Shown in pieces: positions 11,943 through 24,125 of a stretch of 64,000 bases of DNA. The position numbers and the translations under genes are program-made. This stretch comes from Sordaria brevicollis (Eukaryota; Ascomycota; Sordariomycetes; Sordariales; Sordariaceae). Under the pieces are notes generated by a model. That model was not told the DNA's origin, did not search any database, and was given only the letters and a program-made list of their open reading frames with translations. Numbering within the stretch: position 1 is the first letter of the stretch; each line of letters begins with the position of its first letter. The DNA lies in assembly GCA_033439795.1 (NCBI GenBank), contig JAUTDP010000007.1, positions 186,001-250,000 of the forward strand, written 5' to 3'.

Positions 11943-12815
11943 CCTTAGCGAAATATAGCCTATTAGTTTAATTATAGTACTAGGATTATTAATTATATTT
12001 TTAACGAAATATTAATTATAATAATTTTATTATATATTAAAGTCGTTATTTTTTTAAAACTTAATATAATATACGAAAATGCGTTACGGGAGCGGGCGTT
12101 TAGACGATTCTTCCGAAATTACTTTAATACTATTAATAGGACTTTAATTTATATCTGCGTACTAATTAATAAAATTAACGTATAGTAGGGTCGTAAAAAT
12201 TATATAATATAAAATATATTTATTACAATCGGTTTCGATAAATTATTTATATATATTCTTTTGGGAATAGAGGGATCGATATATAATATTAAATTATTAA
12301 GGTTAACCTTCGTATTTGGATTTATAATACCGATTAGGAAATTTTACCTTACCGACGTTAAATTTTATATAATGCGGGGCGTTTTCGTACTATATATTAT
12401 AGTATACTATTATTTATTTAAATAAAATATTAAAAGAAATCGACCGAAGAATAAAAAGGAATTGTATAATTTGAAGTATTTAAAATACTATACGAAAATT
12501 GAGATTATTATCGGTAAAATAAAATAATAATTTAAAATTGTATAATCGTCGGTTTTAGAATATTCGATTGAAATTTAGCGCAACCTCGTATACGTAGTTA
12601 TAACGCTTTATAATTAAATTGAAAGGAATAACCCGGATAGTCCAAAGTTTCCTATTAATAATAAAGGTATTATTATAACCGTTATAATTAATAATATTAA
12701 TAAGGAGGATATAATTAAAGAGGAGGAAGTAATCGAATAAAATAACCGTATAATAACGTTTAAAAATATATTAGTATAACGAATATAGGTAATTTATAAT
12801 AATTAGCGCTTTACG
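11943..12815 (+). pseudogene. Harbinger-type DDE transposase relic
   Basis: One continuous frame (codons starting at coordinates divisible by 3) reads through with several stop codons but no frameshift, as expected for RIP, which makes only transitions. Recognisable DDE_4 family blocks in order: YIFNEIL (about 11994), ENALRERAFRRFFRNYF (12075), NRTLIYIC where the family has DGTHI (12132), GFDKLF (12231), LGIEGSIYNIKLLR where the family has PGxEGSxHDSxVL (12261), FYLTDVKF (12348), KELYNL then IEIIIGKIK where the family has IERxFGxLKxRF (12456-12510), and EYSIEI then ALHNFI-like LYN (12560-12610). An acidic tail (KEDIIKEEEVIE) ends the frame near 12815. The first two catalytic Asp positions read as Asn, i.e. 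G-to-A changes; the Glu survives. The N-terminus upstream of 11943 is too degraded to place. Confidence 0.85.
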
Positions 12816-13185
12816 CGGGCGGTTTAAAGGCAGGTTAGTCGCGTAATTAACCTAACGCTAAAACGTATAAAAGGGAGGCGCGTATAATATTTTTTATATA
12901 ATAATAATTATATAGCCAAATAATATTCAAATTTTAATATAATTATATTATTCTATTTATTAAATTATTTTAAATCGATTAATATTAATTATATAAATTT
13001 TAGAATTAAATTAAAAGAGAAATTAATATTATAAAACCGACCTTATATATAAGGTTAAAATCTACGTTTTTTAAGTCGGGCGCCCGAGCCCCTATATTTA
13101 TACTATAATTATTAGTAGGCGGGCGCTCGAGTATTTAAATTATTAAATTTTTTTTTTACTAATTTTATTAAATTTTTTTATTATA

Positions 13186-13290
13186 TAAAATTAATTATTA
13201 GAATCTACTTTATAAAGTAGTAAAATTAACCATTAGAACCTACCTTATAGGGCAATAAAATTAGTTATTAGAGCCCACTTTATATAATTA
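13186..13290. repeat. Three tandem copies of a 35-bp unit
   Basis: Units at 13186-13220, 13221-13255 and 13256-13290, each starting TAAAATTA and sharing the TATTAGAAYCYACYTTATA core. Most differences are C/T or G/A, compatible with RIP after duplication. The array lies between the two relic reading frames of the Harbinger element, in the 3' region of both. Confidence 0.7.
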
Positions 13291-13489
13291 ATTTAGAGAT
13301 TTTCGAAAAAAAAATAGTAAAATTATTATATCTCCTAATAATAATAATAACGCGTCGAATTATAATAAATCTTTATTATAATATAATTTTCCTACTATAA
13401 TATATACGAATACAAAAATAAGATTATTAGAATCGTATCGACGAGAGCTATTAAATAGTATTAAAATAATAAACTATTTCTTATAATTT

Positions 13490-14420
13490 TAAAAAAAAAC
13501 TAATCTAAATTATTAAATTTATTTTCCTCCTCGGATAACGATTTCGAATTATATATAAATTTATCCTCTAATACTATTTCCGCGACGAAGTCCCTATTTA
13601 ATAATACGTTAATAAAGAGACGCGTTATAGATTTATCCTTTTTTAACCCCTTTAAAAGTTCCCTTTTATTACCCTAAAATATACAGTGGTACGGCGAATC
13701 GTTTATTAACGTAAAGAAGCAAACTTCGAAGTTACGGTTGTAAACTTGCTTAAGAGCCGCCGCCGCTAGGGTCATAGTAGGGATAATAACGTTAAAAGGA
13801 TTAACCGTAATAATAGGAGAGGAGGAATATATATTATATAATAGGTATTTCTAGGCGTTGAATATAGAATCGGTTAATTTAACTATACTATTAACGGCCG
13901 TTAACCGCTTTTTTATTATTAATTTTACAAAGTAAGCGGATAGTACCCTATCGCTATTATTATTTATCGATTTACTAATTGAATTTTCCCTCTTTTTAAT
14001 AGCCTTATCCTTCCCTTTATTTTTCTTAAATATTAAATCGTTACCGTCGTCCTTTTTAATACCCCGTACCTTTAAATACTATTTTAAACGGTTATTTAAT
14101 CGAATAATATATTTATTAATCGCTTAATTTTTAATAAAAACTATAGTATATTTATTATAATAATTAAACGGGGTAATTTTTAATTACTTTATTAAAATTA
14201 ATTTATTTTTTAAAAACGACGTTTATATATCCTTTTCGGTATTAAATATATTAATTTCTTTATTGTATATTACCCCAATCTTTTAAAAAAACTCGTACTA
14301 TAATTTATAATTATCCTTATAAATATTCTATTAATTATATAATCTCTCAAAGCCTTAATTAATATTTAATTATCTTTCGCGGAGGGTATTAATAATTTTA
14401 TTTAACCCCCGCCTTAATTA
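13490..14420 (-). pseudogene. Second relic reading frame of the Harbinger element (unidentified protein)
   Basis: The minus strand carries long, mostly open reading through 13490-14110 with few stop codons. Readable segments include SDRVLSAYFVKLIIKKRL, VNSIVKLTDSIFNA, TMTLAAAALKQVYNRNFEVC and FFTLINDSPYH. Upstream is a lysine-rich stretch (FKKNKGKDKAIKKR, about 14000-14070) and then a more degraded region to about 14420. It faces the transposase frame, tail to tail. PIF/Harbinger elements commonly encode a second, Myb/SANT-like DNA-binding protein; this frame is in the right place for it, but I cannot see a Myb motif, so the role is inference. The segment 13683-13790 is clearly less mutated than its surroundings. 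Confidence 0.5.
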
Positions 14421-15354
14421 ACCCGCCGTTTCGCTATATAATTTACCCGCCCTAATAAAATCCGTTAATATAATAATAAATACCCATTTTTACGTATTAA
14501 TTTAGCGAAGTTTAATAATAATAGTAAAAGTAATTAACGGTTAAATATTAAGGGGAATAATTAGCGGTTATATATTAAGGGGGGTTTCGATCGTAATAAT
14601 TTTAAAATATTAAGAAATTTATTATTACTATTATTATTAGCGGCGGTTTAAATAGTAATAATAATAATAATAATAGGGGTAGGGTTCGCCCCTTTATATT
14701 CGTTAAAGCCGGGAGGGATTTTAAACCGAAGGGGGGAGTAAATTATAATAATAATTATATTGCGGCTAATCCTACCTCTATTTCTACTACGATTAATACC
14801 CTAGGTTAATTATATAGGAGTACGCGCAATAGAAGGACGGGGAGAGGGAGGGCGGGGAGGTAATTGGGTTATATACGTATAACGGTTAATACGGTTAATA
14901 TAAGGAGGGAAAATAAATTTATATCGATTAAGTAGCGGAGTAATTAGGCGGCGGTTAATAGCCGTAAAGTTAATAAAAGGTTATATAGCCGTAATATTAT
15001 ATTCGAGGGTATTATTATAATTTAATAATATAATATTAAAATTAGGGACGTCGATAGGGTTATCCTCTTATTTAATTAAAATTATTAAATCGCGCGGGCT
15101 ATTATAAATAAAGTAGTTTAAATTAAAAATATTATTATTAATATCGTTAATATTATTTATAAAGTTAAAAATAGGGAAAAATATAATAGGTAAGTAAAGA
15201 AGGTAGGTAAAGAGTTAATAAAGGTATTAAAAATATTAGTAATAGAGGATTCGAATCGATAAGAATATAAAATTAATACTTATATTTATATTTAATTTTA
15301 CTTTATTCTATTCGACTCTATTCGATTAAGTATATTCGACTAGGTATTCGATTA

Positions 15355-15359
15355 GGCAC
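15355..15359. repeat. Left target-site duplication of the LTR element (GGCAC)
   Basis: GGCAC precedes the left LTR and GGTAC (23643-23647) follows the right LTR. The one difference is C versus T before A, exactly a RIP-type change. Five base pairs is the usual Ty3/gypsy duplication length. Confidence 0.6.
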
Positions 15360-15626
15360 TGTAAAAGCGTGATCCTACGAGAGATTCGACTATAAGACTA
15401 GAAGCTATAAATCAAAGTAAAATTAAGTATAAAGAAGAAAAAGAAGTAAACAATGAGGGCATCGTCGGCCCGGTATATAAGCTAGGCGTTTTTACCATCC
15501 TATATCGCCTTCCCAATCGGGATCTATTTTATCGATAAGAGCGTAAAGCTCTCCGAGCCTTATTCTATCCTATATATTATAGTCCCGGTACTTCGTCCCT
15601 AGTACCCTTTTTACTATACTATAATA
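15360..15626 (-). repeat. 3' LTR of the Ty3/gypsy element, heavily RIP-mutated
   Basis: 267 bp, aligning without gaps to 23376-23642. It begins TGTAAAAGCG on the plus strand. All the differences I aligned from its partner are C/T or G/A transitions. Toward 15500-15626 most CA and TG are lost (for example CTATATATTATAG where the other copy has CCATGTGCCATGG). Confidence 0.9.
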
Positions 15627-15628
15627 TT

Positions 15629-15641
15629 ACCCCCCTCTCGG
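15629..15641 (-). other. Polypurine tract of the LTR element
   Basis: On the minus strand this reads GAGAGGGGGGTAA directly upstream of the 3' LTR, the place where plus-strand DNA synthesis is primed in LTR retrotransposons. A purine run this G-rich stands out in the AT-rich surroundings. Confidence 0.65.
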
Positions 15642-17189
15642 AAAGAAGGCTCAACCCCAAAGCCGAAAGAAAAATCAAATGAATAATTAGTACTAAATAT
15701 TATAAAAACGCGCGTCCGATTCTAAAAATATCGGACGGAAGAGTAAAATTAATACCAAAATCCCTTTACTTTCTTATTACTTTTCCGTTATTCTTAATTA
15801 TTATTACCTTTCCTTCGAATTCTCCGCTTAAATATTCTCTTCTACGTCCTTATAAATATTCTCTTTACTTTCGATTATTATTAGCTCCGAGAGGGGTATT
15901 ACGGGGACGTTTATAATATAATAGTTTACTATTAACGAATAATAGCCGCTACTAATATTATAGACCGTAGAAACCTACGTTCGATTTTTATTTGTGCTAT
16001 TATAATTATATTTTTCTCCCCTTTCGTAATTATTATTAACTTTACTAACTATAGGATTAAAATATTATATAAGTAGTAAGTTATAAGCGAGGGTAAAGGG
16101 GGATATATACCGTTATAAATAATATATTATCCTTTATTTCTTATTAACGTTTCGCCGTTAAAGCTTAAAGTATAAAGGATTCGGGCGGAATGTATAATTA
16201 AAACGGAGGAACCTCCTTTTTTATTACTTTTTTTACCCTTTTACTAAATCCTCGCCCGCTTTATCCAACCCTTTAATAAATCTTCTATTAATTTATTATC
16301 GTCTTTATATTTCCTAACCGTTTTATCCTAATTTATTACTTTCTTTTATATTTTTAACCTTATTAATAGTCTTAATTTATTAGGGTATTCCGTATAATAT
16401 TATAATAACTTATCCGCCGCGTTTTTAAAATTCTCGGCTAATTACTAAATCGGGTTAAAATTTTACCCTTCCTATATTACCTAGTAAAATAATCGTCCGT
16501 AAAATATCTTTAAGGATAATATTTCTTCTATTATTTATTCCTTTTTACTATTTATTAAAATTCTAATTAAATTCTCGTTTATTTAACCCGGTAATAGGTT
16601 ACTTAAATCCTTCTTTAATTTATTTACGTAGAATATCCTACTCCCCTACTACCCTTCTGGTAAACCGAACTCGTATAATATACCTTTTATCGAAATTATT
16701 TTATATAATATCCGTATTATCGGGTAATTTAATTTATTGCTTTTCCTATTTATTTACTACCCCTTTTTAATAATAAATACTTTATTATCTATATAAAAGT
16801 TGGGTAATCTCCTATATTTATTTGCCTATTTAGCTTACTATTACTATAATTTATCGATAACTTGCTACGCCTATTCGTAATATTTATAAATTATATTAAT
16901 TATTTTTTATACTTTATTATATTAGAAGTAAATCTTAATATCTACTATCTTTTAATTTTAATAATAGGGGAAATTTATAGGAAAGCCGAATATAACTTTA
17001 TAAAGTATTAACCCGCCCAGATTATTATATAACAACGACGCCTAAATTACATCCAACGTTAGGATTATTCTAATCTAATTATCTTAATTATAATTAAAAA
17101 ACGGTCTCAATTTTTAATCGATATATTAATTTATAATCTTTACTTGCCCGGCCGTTTAGGAATAATTAACTAAATTCAACCTCTATTCT

Positions 17190-20100
17190 ATTCCTAAAAT
17201 TTTCGCTAACTCTTATATAAATTCAGAAATAAATTAAAGACCCTTATTACTTATTACGTCCTTTAGTAAACTATATACCCTATATAATCCTTCGTAATAG
17301 AATATAATTACCTATACTATAATAATTATCGAAAAGTATAATATATATTAAAAACTCTTAATTAAGCGATTTACTATTATTAATAAATTGTCGTACCCTT
17401 CCTTACTTTTAAATATAAATTTGAAATCGATTATTAACAATTACTACGTTTTAATATTCGGCTCTATAAAATACGGGTATAATAATTTAAATATTTTATT
17501 TTTTAATACTTTAAACGCCTTATAAATCTAATAATTAATAACGTATCGGTTTATATTTAAGGATATCCCTAACTACTAATAAATTTTCCTTATTAATTTA
17601 CGTATTTTTCTTCGATTAAAGTAAATAATTAATAACGTTTCGTAATAATATCGGATAACTTTCGTTCGTAAATTATCCTTCTCCAATATTACTAATCTTC
17701 TATTATATATTAAAAGTCTATCCTATATTTTAAAATATTCGTTATTCTATTCAACCCTTACCCTATATATTAAAAGCGAATTATCTTTTCTATTAGTAGC
17801 GAAGAGCTTATTTTAAAAAATAAATACCCCTTCCGTTACCGATTCTTTACTATACGCGTCTAATCCCTTCTAAATATAATCCAAGATAATTATCGTTTTT
17901 AATATTTTTAATAATTAAATAACTATTATTTTTATTTATAACGATTTAACCTTATTTCTAACATATATAAAGAACTTTCCCTCGGGTTTTAATATCCTCA
18001 ATATTCACTAATTATTTTTCTTTTAAAAGATTATCTTCAAATCCTCTATTTTTCTTAATAAAGTATCGGCCGCAACGTTTTCTTTACCCAATTAATATAT
18101 TATTTTAAAATTGTATTCGGATAGGAATTTTACTTAAACCGCTTACTATTTATTAAATAATTTCTTTATATTAAAGTATTCCAACGCCTAATAATCGGTA
18201 ATAATAGTAAAAAGTCTACCCTTCAACTCCAATCTCTATAATTTAATTACTTTAATAATTACTAATAATTCCTTATTATATATAGGGTAATTCAATTCTA
18301 TTAGTATTATTATTTCGGAATAGAACGCTACTGGGTACTAATCATTTTCCTCTTCTTACTTTTAAAAAAGGATTCCTACGCACACTCCGTCTAAAACGTT
18401 TATCTCCAACTTTATCTCTTATTCGTATATAAAATATCCTAGGACGGGTACTACCGTAAATATTTCCTTTAAATTATTAAATACCGTCTAATATTCTTCG
18501 CTTTATATAAAAATTTTATCTTTTTTTATAAAATTAGTTAATAATTTTACTATACGATTATAATTCCTAATAAATTTCCAATAAAAGTTGTAAAACCCTA
18601 AGAAAGCTTAAATTCCCTTCAAATTCTTAAGTAAAGGCCAATTTTTAATAATAATAATTTTTTTTAAATCTATTAAAATACCGTCGGTACTAATAATAAA
18701 ACCTAAAAACTTAATCTTTATAATATAAAATTCATATTTTTTAATATCAATTTATAAATTTACCTTTCGTAGCCTCTTTAAGACCTTAATTATATAAATC
18801 TTATATTCCTATAAATTATCGGAAAAAATAAAAATATCGTCGATATATATGCTATAAAAGTTTTAGAAATCGATAAGTTTACTATTAATAAACTACTAAA
18901 ATGAGGATAGACCGCCATATAACCCGAAAAATAATACCTTATATCGGTAGGCGCCGAAGGTTATATAAAAGGTAGTAAAGTCCTCTTATCCTACTATTAT
19001 CTTAATTCAGTGAAATATTTATTAAATATTAATCTTTATAAAGATTTTTACTTTATTAATTTTAATTAACGTTTCTTCAATTAAAGGTAAAGGGTAATAG
19101 TCCTTCTAAAAAATTTTATTTAATTTCTTATAATTTATATAAAATCGTAGACCTCCCCTATTAATTTTAGGGACGAATAATATTAACGCTACCTACGGTA
19201 TTATATTTAATTCGATAAAACCTTTTTAGAGGTTTTCGGTAATATATCGGTAATATTCTTCTAATTCCTCGATTATTATTTAATATAAAGGGTTTACTTT
19301 AAATTCTTTTAATTAATAACCTTTTAGGATTTTAATCTTATAATCGATACCTTTTCGGAAGTCCGGTAAAGTATTTAATTAAATTTTACTAAAGATTTTA
19401 AAGGTTTCGATTAAATTATAATAATAAATTAGCACCTTCTCTATTACTATATCTTAAAATTCTTTATCATCGTCCTTTAATACTACCCGGATTTTTTCTT
19501 CGATAAGGTTATCAATTTCGTAAAGACTTATTATTTACAACTCTACCTTTCTCTTTATATAAAAATCGAAAACGTTTCTATCGATTATAACGAAATTAAT
19601 AAATTTACTTTTTACCTAACCCTATTCTTTCTTTAAGCGGTATAAACCTTATTCGTCCTTTAATAAGTAAAGCTCCGCTACTATTACTACGGGGATTTTA
19701 TTTTTATTAAACTCTATTTTAACCTCTTATTCTTAGGATAATTCTCTTTCTATATATTTTTACTCCCTTTCTATAAATTTCGACGATAACGACCTTAGAA
19801 GTATTATTTATACGAATTTAATCGGTCTTTAATTTATATAAGTAACTTTTACTAAGGATTCCTCCTTTTCTTTAATTAATATTTCCCGTATAAAATATTC
19901 TAATTTTTAAATTTTTAAAAGGATTTTCTTATATTCTAAGGGGTTTTAAACTTTCTTCCTATCTATTATCCTCTTATCTTCTTTTTCTATTAACCAATCT
20001 TTTTATATTATATCTTCATCGTATATTAGGTTTTTTATAGGAGGCCTAATATTAATAATATTAATATCTTTTAATCCCTTTACTAATATAACTTTTAAGG

Positions 20101-20830
20101 GAAATACTAAAACGTTCTTTCGATAATTTAGTAAAATATTATATTTCGCCAACTATATTTTTCCGATAATTATATCCTTCGTTATAGCGGGTAAAATATA
20201 CAATTATTAATTTCGGAACGTTACGCTATCTATTCTTAAATATATTTTCAAAGTTTAAATAATCCGGTCTAATTAAACCTTTTTATAGGGTAGAATTAAT
20301 CTTAGCTCGAAATCGCTATATTCTTCGAAATTAAATTTTTTCCTTAATTTATTAGCGAAATTATAATTTACCAAAATTAATACGCTTATTCTAATATTTA
20401 TTAATATACATCGTATAAAAATAAATATTCTATTATTAATTATATTATAATTAATTAGAAAAGGTTTTCCTCCTAAGTATTCTTAAAGATAGAAATCCGG
20501 GTATATTTCGCTACGTTTCTAATCTATCTTTTTCTTATTAATATTATTCAACTAAATAAATAAGGCCCCCAGGGTAGAGATTTTATTTCCTAGGGGATTT
20601 AATTTTCTAAATCGGATAATAGGGTATTATTAAAAGTATTTTTATTTATTCCTTCCTTTTCTATATCCTTATACGAATTTAAATTTACGTTTATTAGCGC
20701 GGCTTTTTTTAATAATCCTTACGTTTAATTAGCGATAGTATTTAACTCCGCTTCTAATAAAGATATTTTAGCTTTTTCGGGATAATTAACCGATTAATAC
20801 CCGATTTTACAATAATAGAAATAACGGTTT
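17190..20830 (-). pseudogene. gag-pol relic: CCHC knuckle, RT, RNase H, integrase
   Basis: Degenerate minus-strand translation with many stop codons. Near 20786-20828, YFYYCKIGY then NYP keeps the spacing of a CX2CX4HX4C gag zinc knuckle with Cys/His changed to Tyr. RT: TFYITFGAYRYKVLFFGLY (about 18.91-18.99 kb), YIDDIFIFSDNL with the YxDD catalytic box (18815-18850), then FLGFIISTDGI and KNWP (18640-18700). RNase H: PVAFYSEIIILIELNYPIYN and KELLVIIKVIKL (18230-18340), then ALEYFNIKKLFNK (about 18.16 kb). Integrase: zinc-finger region near 17.52-17.68 kb, then IIDFKFIFKSKEGYDNLL (17385-17435) and VISNKGLQFISEF (17215-17275), giving the D,D,E pattern with the second Asp read as Asn. These are fungal retrotransposon domains; all are disabled. 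Confidence 0.85.
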
Positions 20831-23375
20831 TTAACGCTCAACTTTTTTATTTCCTCTATAATAGGACGTTAAAAACGAAGAATAGTAAGCGGTCTAAATA
20901 AGGTTATTTTTTTAATAAATAGCTTAGCCTTCTCCTAAGGCTTCTATTCCTCCCTCTTAATTATAAGGTTTAAGGATTGTAAAAGTACGTAATAATCTTC
21001 GAAAGTTTTATACTCCTTAAAGTAAATAGTTTCGGCCGGTATTATTAATTCGCGTATTACTTTACGTTTTATATCCTATTTCTATAACGATTTAGGAATT
21101 TTATATTAATTAACCAATTTTACGAAAGTAATTTTAAAGTTTTAAAACTTTTCGTTAAACTTTATCTTTAATCGTTTAAATTCTTTTACTACCTTCTCTA
21201 CCGCTATATAATTATAATAATTATTCTAAAAATACTCTAACAATTAATTTATAATTTAAATAATATCCGGGTATTTATTATTATAATAAAATAGTACCCC
21301 CTCGATTACCGATCCTTTTAATTAAAATATTACTTCTCCGATTCGGGAATCTTCATTAGGGAAATAATCCGCATTAGCCTTTAATTTATATTTAATTTAT
21401 ATAAATTATATATCGAAAGAGATTTTATTACTTTAATTATTATTAAATATCGTAAGATTAATAATTTTAAGGGATTTTTTAATTCGTAGTACGACCTAAA
21501 TTAATAATCCTAAGGGTATATACCTTTAATAGCGTTTATTAAATGAAAATCCGGCGATTAATCCTAAGGACGAATTAAATAGCGGCGGTAATAGCGTTCT
21601 AAACTTCCCGTTTCCGTTTTTATTACTATTTTCTTTAATACCGGACCTAATAATACCGTATATATTCTCATTTACACCCTATTTAAAATCGCCGTCGACG
21701 GGGGTATTTCGTTTATTTATAATAAAACTAGGGGTTAAAAGGGGAAGTAAAATATAAGAAGCGAATATTTTAGTAAATAATTAATTTTATTCTTCGAATT
21801 CCTAATATTATTATTAGAATTTAGGAAGTACTGGGTTCCCCAATTTAATTTCTTACTTTTATACTTATTCGTTCAATTCCAATCGAATATTAAATTTAAA
21901 GAGGTCGGCCATCGCTCATTAATTTTCCTATAATAATTAATAAATTTAATTAACGAAATAAATTACCTAAAAATTAAAAATTACTATATCCTTATAAATT
22001 TATTCAATAATTTTAAAGAAAGCCCGAATAATATCCGTATATACTTCGTTAAAAATTAACTACCCTCGAAATTCCTACTATAAGGCTACTAAATCTACAA
22101 TATAAACTTTATAGAAAGTATATTCGTCTATAAATTAATAAAAAACGTTTTACCCTTTTTAACCGAAATAATTATTAATAATTATTTTTTCTAATACCGG
22201 GCGAAAGTATATTATCTCTCCTTATTATTAATTCTCCTAATCGTAATAAATTACTTATATTTTCGTAATTACCTTTATTAATAATATTATACTAATAAAG
22301 TTCTATCGAAGAAATTTCGCTAAATTATATAATTTATATAAATATTCGCTATAATAATTTAATACTATTATCGGTTCGTCCTTTCTTCGCTTATTTACTT
22401 CGTCGACTATATTAATTTTAATATCTATTCTCGACGGTATATATTAATCCCCGTTAATAATTTATTCGATTTAAATATTAAATACGTAATACGATTAATC
22501 TAAATTACTATTTCGTAAACGTTTAACGTTATTAAAATTTTAATTTATTATACCTAATTATTTTAATATATTTAAAGAGCCTTTTTTTAACGTAATAAAC
22601 TAAAGAAGGGAAAATCGACTAAGTATTTTAAAATATATTATTCTAATCGAAGGTAATTTAAGAGAGGTATTAAATAATAATTTAAAGAAAACCTTCTTCG
22701 TAAAGCCCTTCGGAATTACTATCGTCGGATTAAAGACTTCTTTCCCTTTACTTTTTAATTTTTTACAAACTTCCTATAATAAATTTCAGGGGTCGGTTAT
22801 TTTCGTTAAGGATTTAACGTATTTAAAGGAATTATTTATTTCCTCGACTAAAAACGGTTAATATATTTATAATTTAATCGGAATTTAAAGTAAATCCCCT
22901 CCCTACGGGTTATTAAACTCTAACGTTAAAACCGTATCCGGGTAAATATAATCTATTAAACTCGAAAGGGATACTCCCTATTAAATAAACGGATTAGATA
23001 AATTCGGAATAAATATAAACCTTTAATTGTAAAAGGAATTGGAAGGACCTAATAAATTAAAATTTAAAATAAAATTGCTTAAAGATTTAGAATTTTATAA
23101 TAATATTAACTCTTCGTTCTTAATAGGGTTATTATTAATTCCGGCGGTAAATATCGTATAATTAGCTCAATTTAAGGCGGGAGCGGGGGGATAAATTTAT
23201 TCCTCTATTATAACTATAATTCGCAACGCTTTAAAGAGACTTCGAAATCCCTTATATTAAGATTTTAATAACCGTAATCACTTCGTTAACCGTAGTTAAA
23301 CGAATAATAATTCCGCTATTAAAGGTAGGATATTATAAGGCCGTCCCTAGATAAAAGGGATAATACTTAATTTTA

Positions 23376-23642
23376 TATAAAAGCGTAATCCTACGAAAGA
23401 TTCGATTGCAAGATTAGAAGCTATAAATTAAAGTAAAATTAAGTGTAAAGAAGAAAGGGAAGTGAATAATAAAGGTATCGTCGGCCCGGTATATAAGCCA
23501 GGCGTTTCTGCCATCCTATGTCGCCTTCCCAATCGGGATCTATTTTATCGATAAGAGCGTGAGGCTCTCCGAGCCTCATTCCATCCCATGTGCCATGGTC
23601 CCGGTGCCTCGTCCCTGGCACCCTTCTTGCCATGCTATGATA
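23376..23642 (-). repeat. 5' LTR of the Ty3/gypsy element, partly spared by RIP
   Basis: 267 bp, partner of 15360-15626. The half nearest the internal region (23376-23480) is RIP-mutated like its surroundings, but 23490-23642 keeps CA, TG and a high GC content. It therefore holds a spurious 72-codon open frame, which is not a gene. It contains a perfect hairpin, TGAGGCTC-TCC-GAGCCTCA (23560-23578). Confidence 0.9.
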
Positions 23643-24125
23643 GGTACTCGATTGCATTTTTAATTGGCCGTTTTATATATTCTTTTATTATTATAAATAA
23701 TAATATAAATTAGAAATACGGTTACTATAATTTATTCGTTTATAATAGTTATTATAATAGATTATTATTTATACTCTTATTAATATCCCCCTTTTACCCT
23801 TAAAATTTCTACGCTTACCTAAATTAATAACTATACTTAAAAAAAAATTAATAATAATATAGGGACGTAGAATAGCTCCCTAATTATCGAAATAATATCT
23901 CCGCTTATAAATAGTTTTAATATCGAGCCCGTTATAATAATTACGGCTCTATAGTTTTATAAAACGAAGTTATATCGAGCCTATTACTAAGGATCTCGAT
24001 CTATTATGGACCCCAGTTGTATAGCTTCGCTTACAGACCGTGCAAGCGCCACCATGCAGTAAGAAAGTACAAAGCTACCCCTGTAAATACTATAGATTTT
24101 AGCTTTGTATATAGATCAATAGGTT

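Larger units (their letters stand above)
15360..23642 (-). mobile_element. Ty3/gypsy LTR retrotransposon, RIP-inactivated, nested in the Harbinger element
   Basis: An 8,283-bp element in minus orientation, with 267-bp LTRs at 15360-15626 (3' LTR) and 23376-23642 (5' LTR) and a 5-bp target duplication. A purine run reading GAGAGGGGGG on the minus strand (15630-15640) abuts the 3' LTR as the polypurine tract. Order on the minus strand from the 5' LTR: gag with a CCHC knuckle relic (about 20.8 kb), reverse transcriptase (about 18.64-19.16 kb), RNase H (about 18.09-18.43 kb), integrase (about 17.19-17.68 kb). RT before integrase is the Ty3/gypsy (Metaviridae) order. RIP-type composition runs through the whole interior and no usable frame remains. 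It inserted after the Harbinger element was in place, since it interrupts it. Confidence 0.92.

Noticed and set aside
11290..15354. A second LTR retrotransposon in the left part of the island
   Set aside because: The readable protein traces there belong to the Harbinger transposase and its partner frame, and I found no LTR pair.
23439..23657. 72-codon minus-strand open frame inside the AT-rich island
   Set aside because: It lies within the spared half of the 5' LTR; it is open because that part escaped RIP, not because it is a gene.
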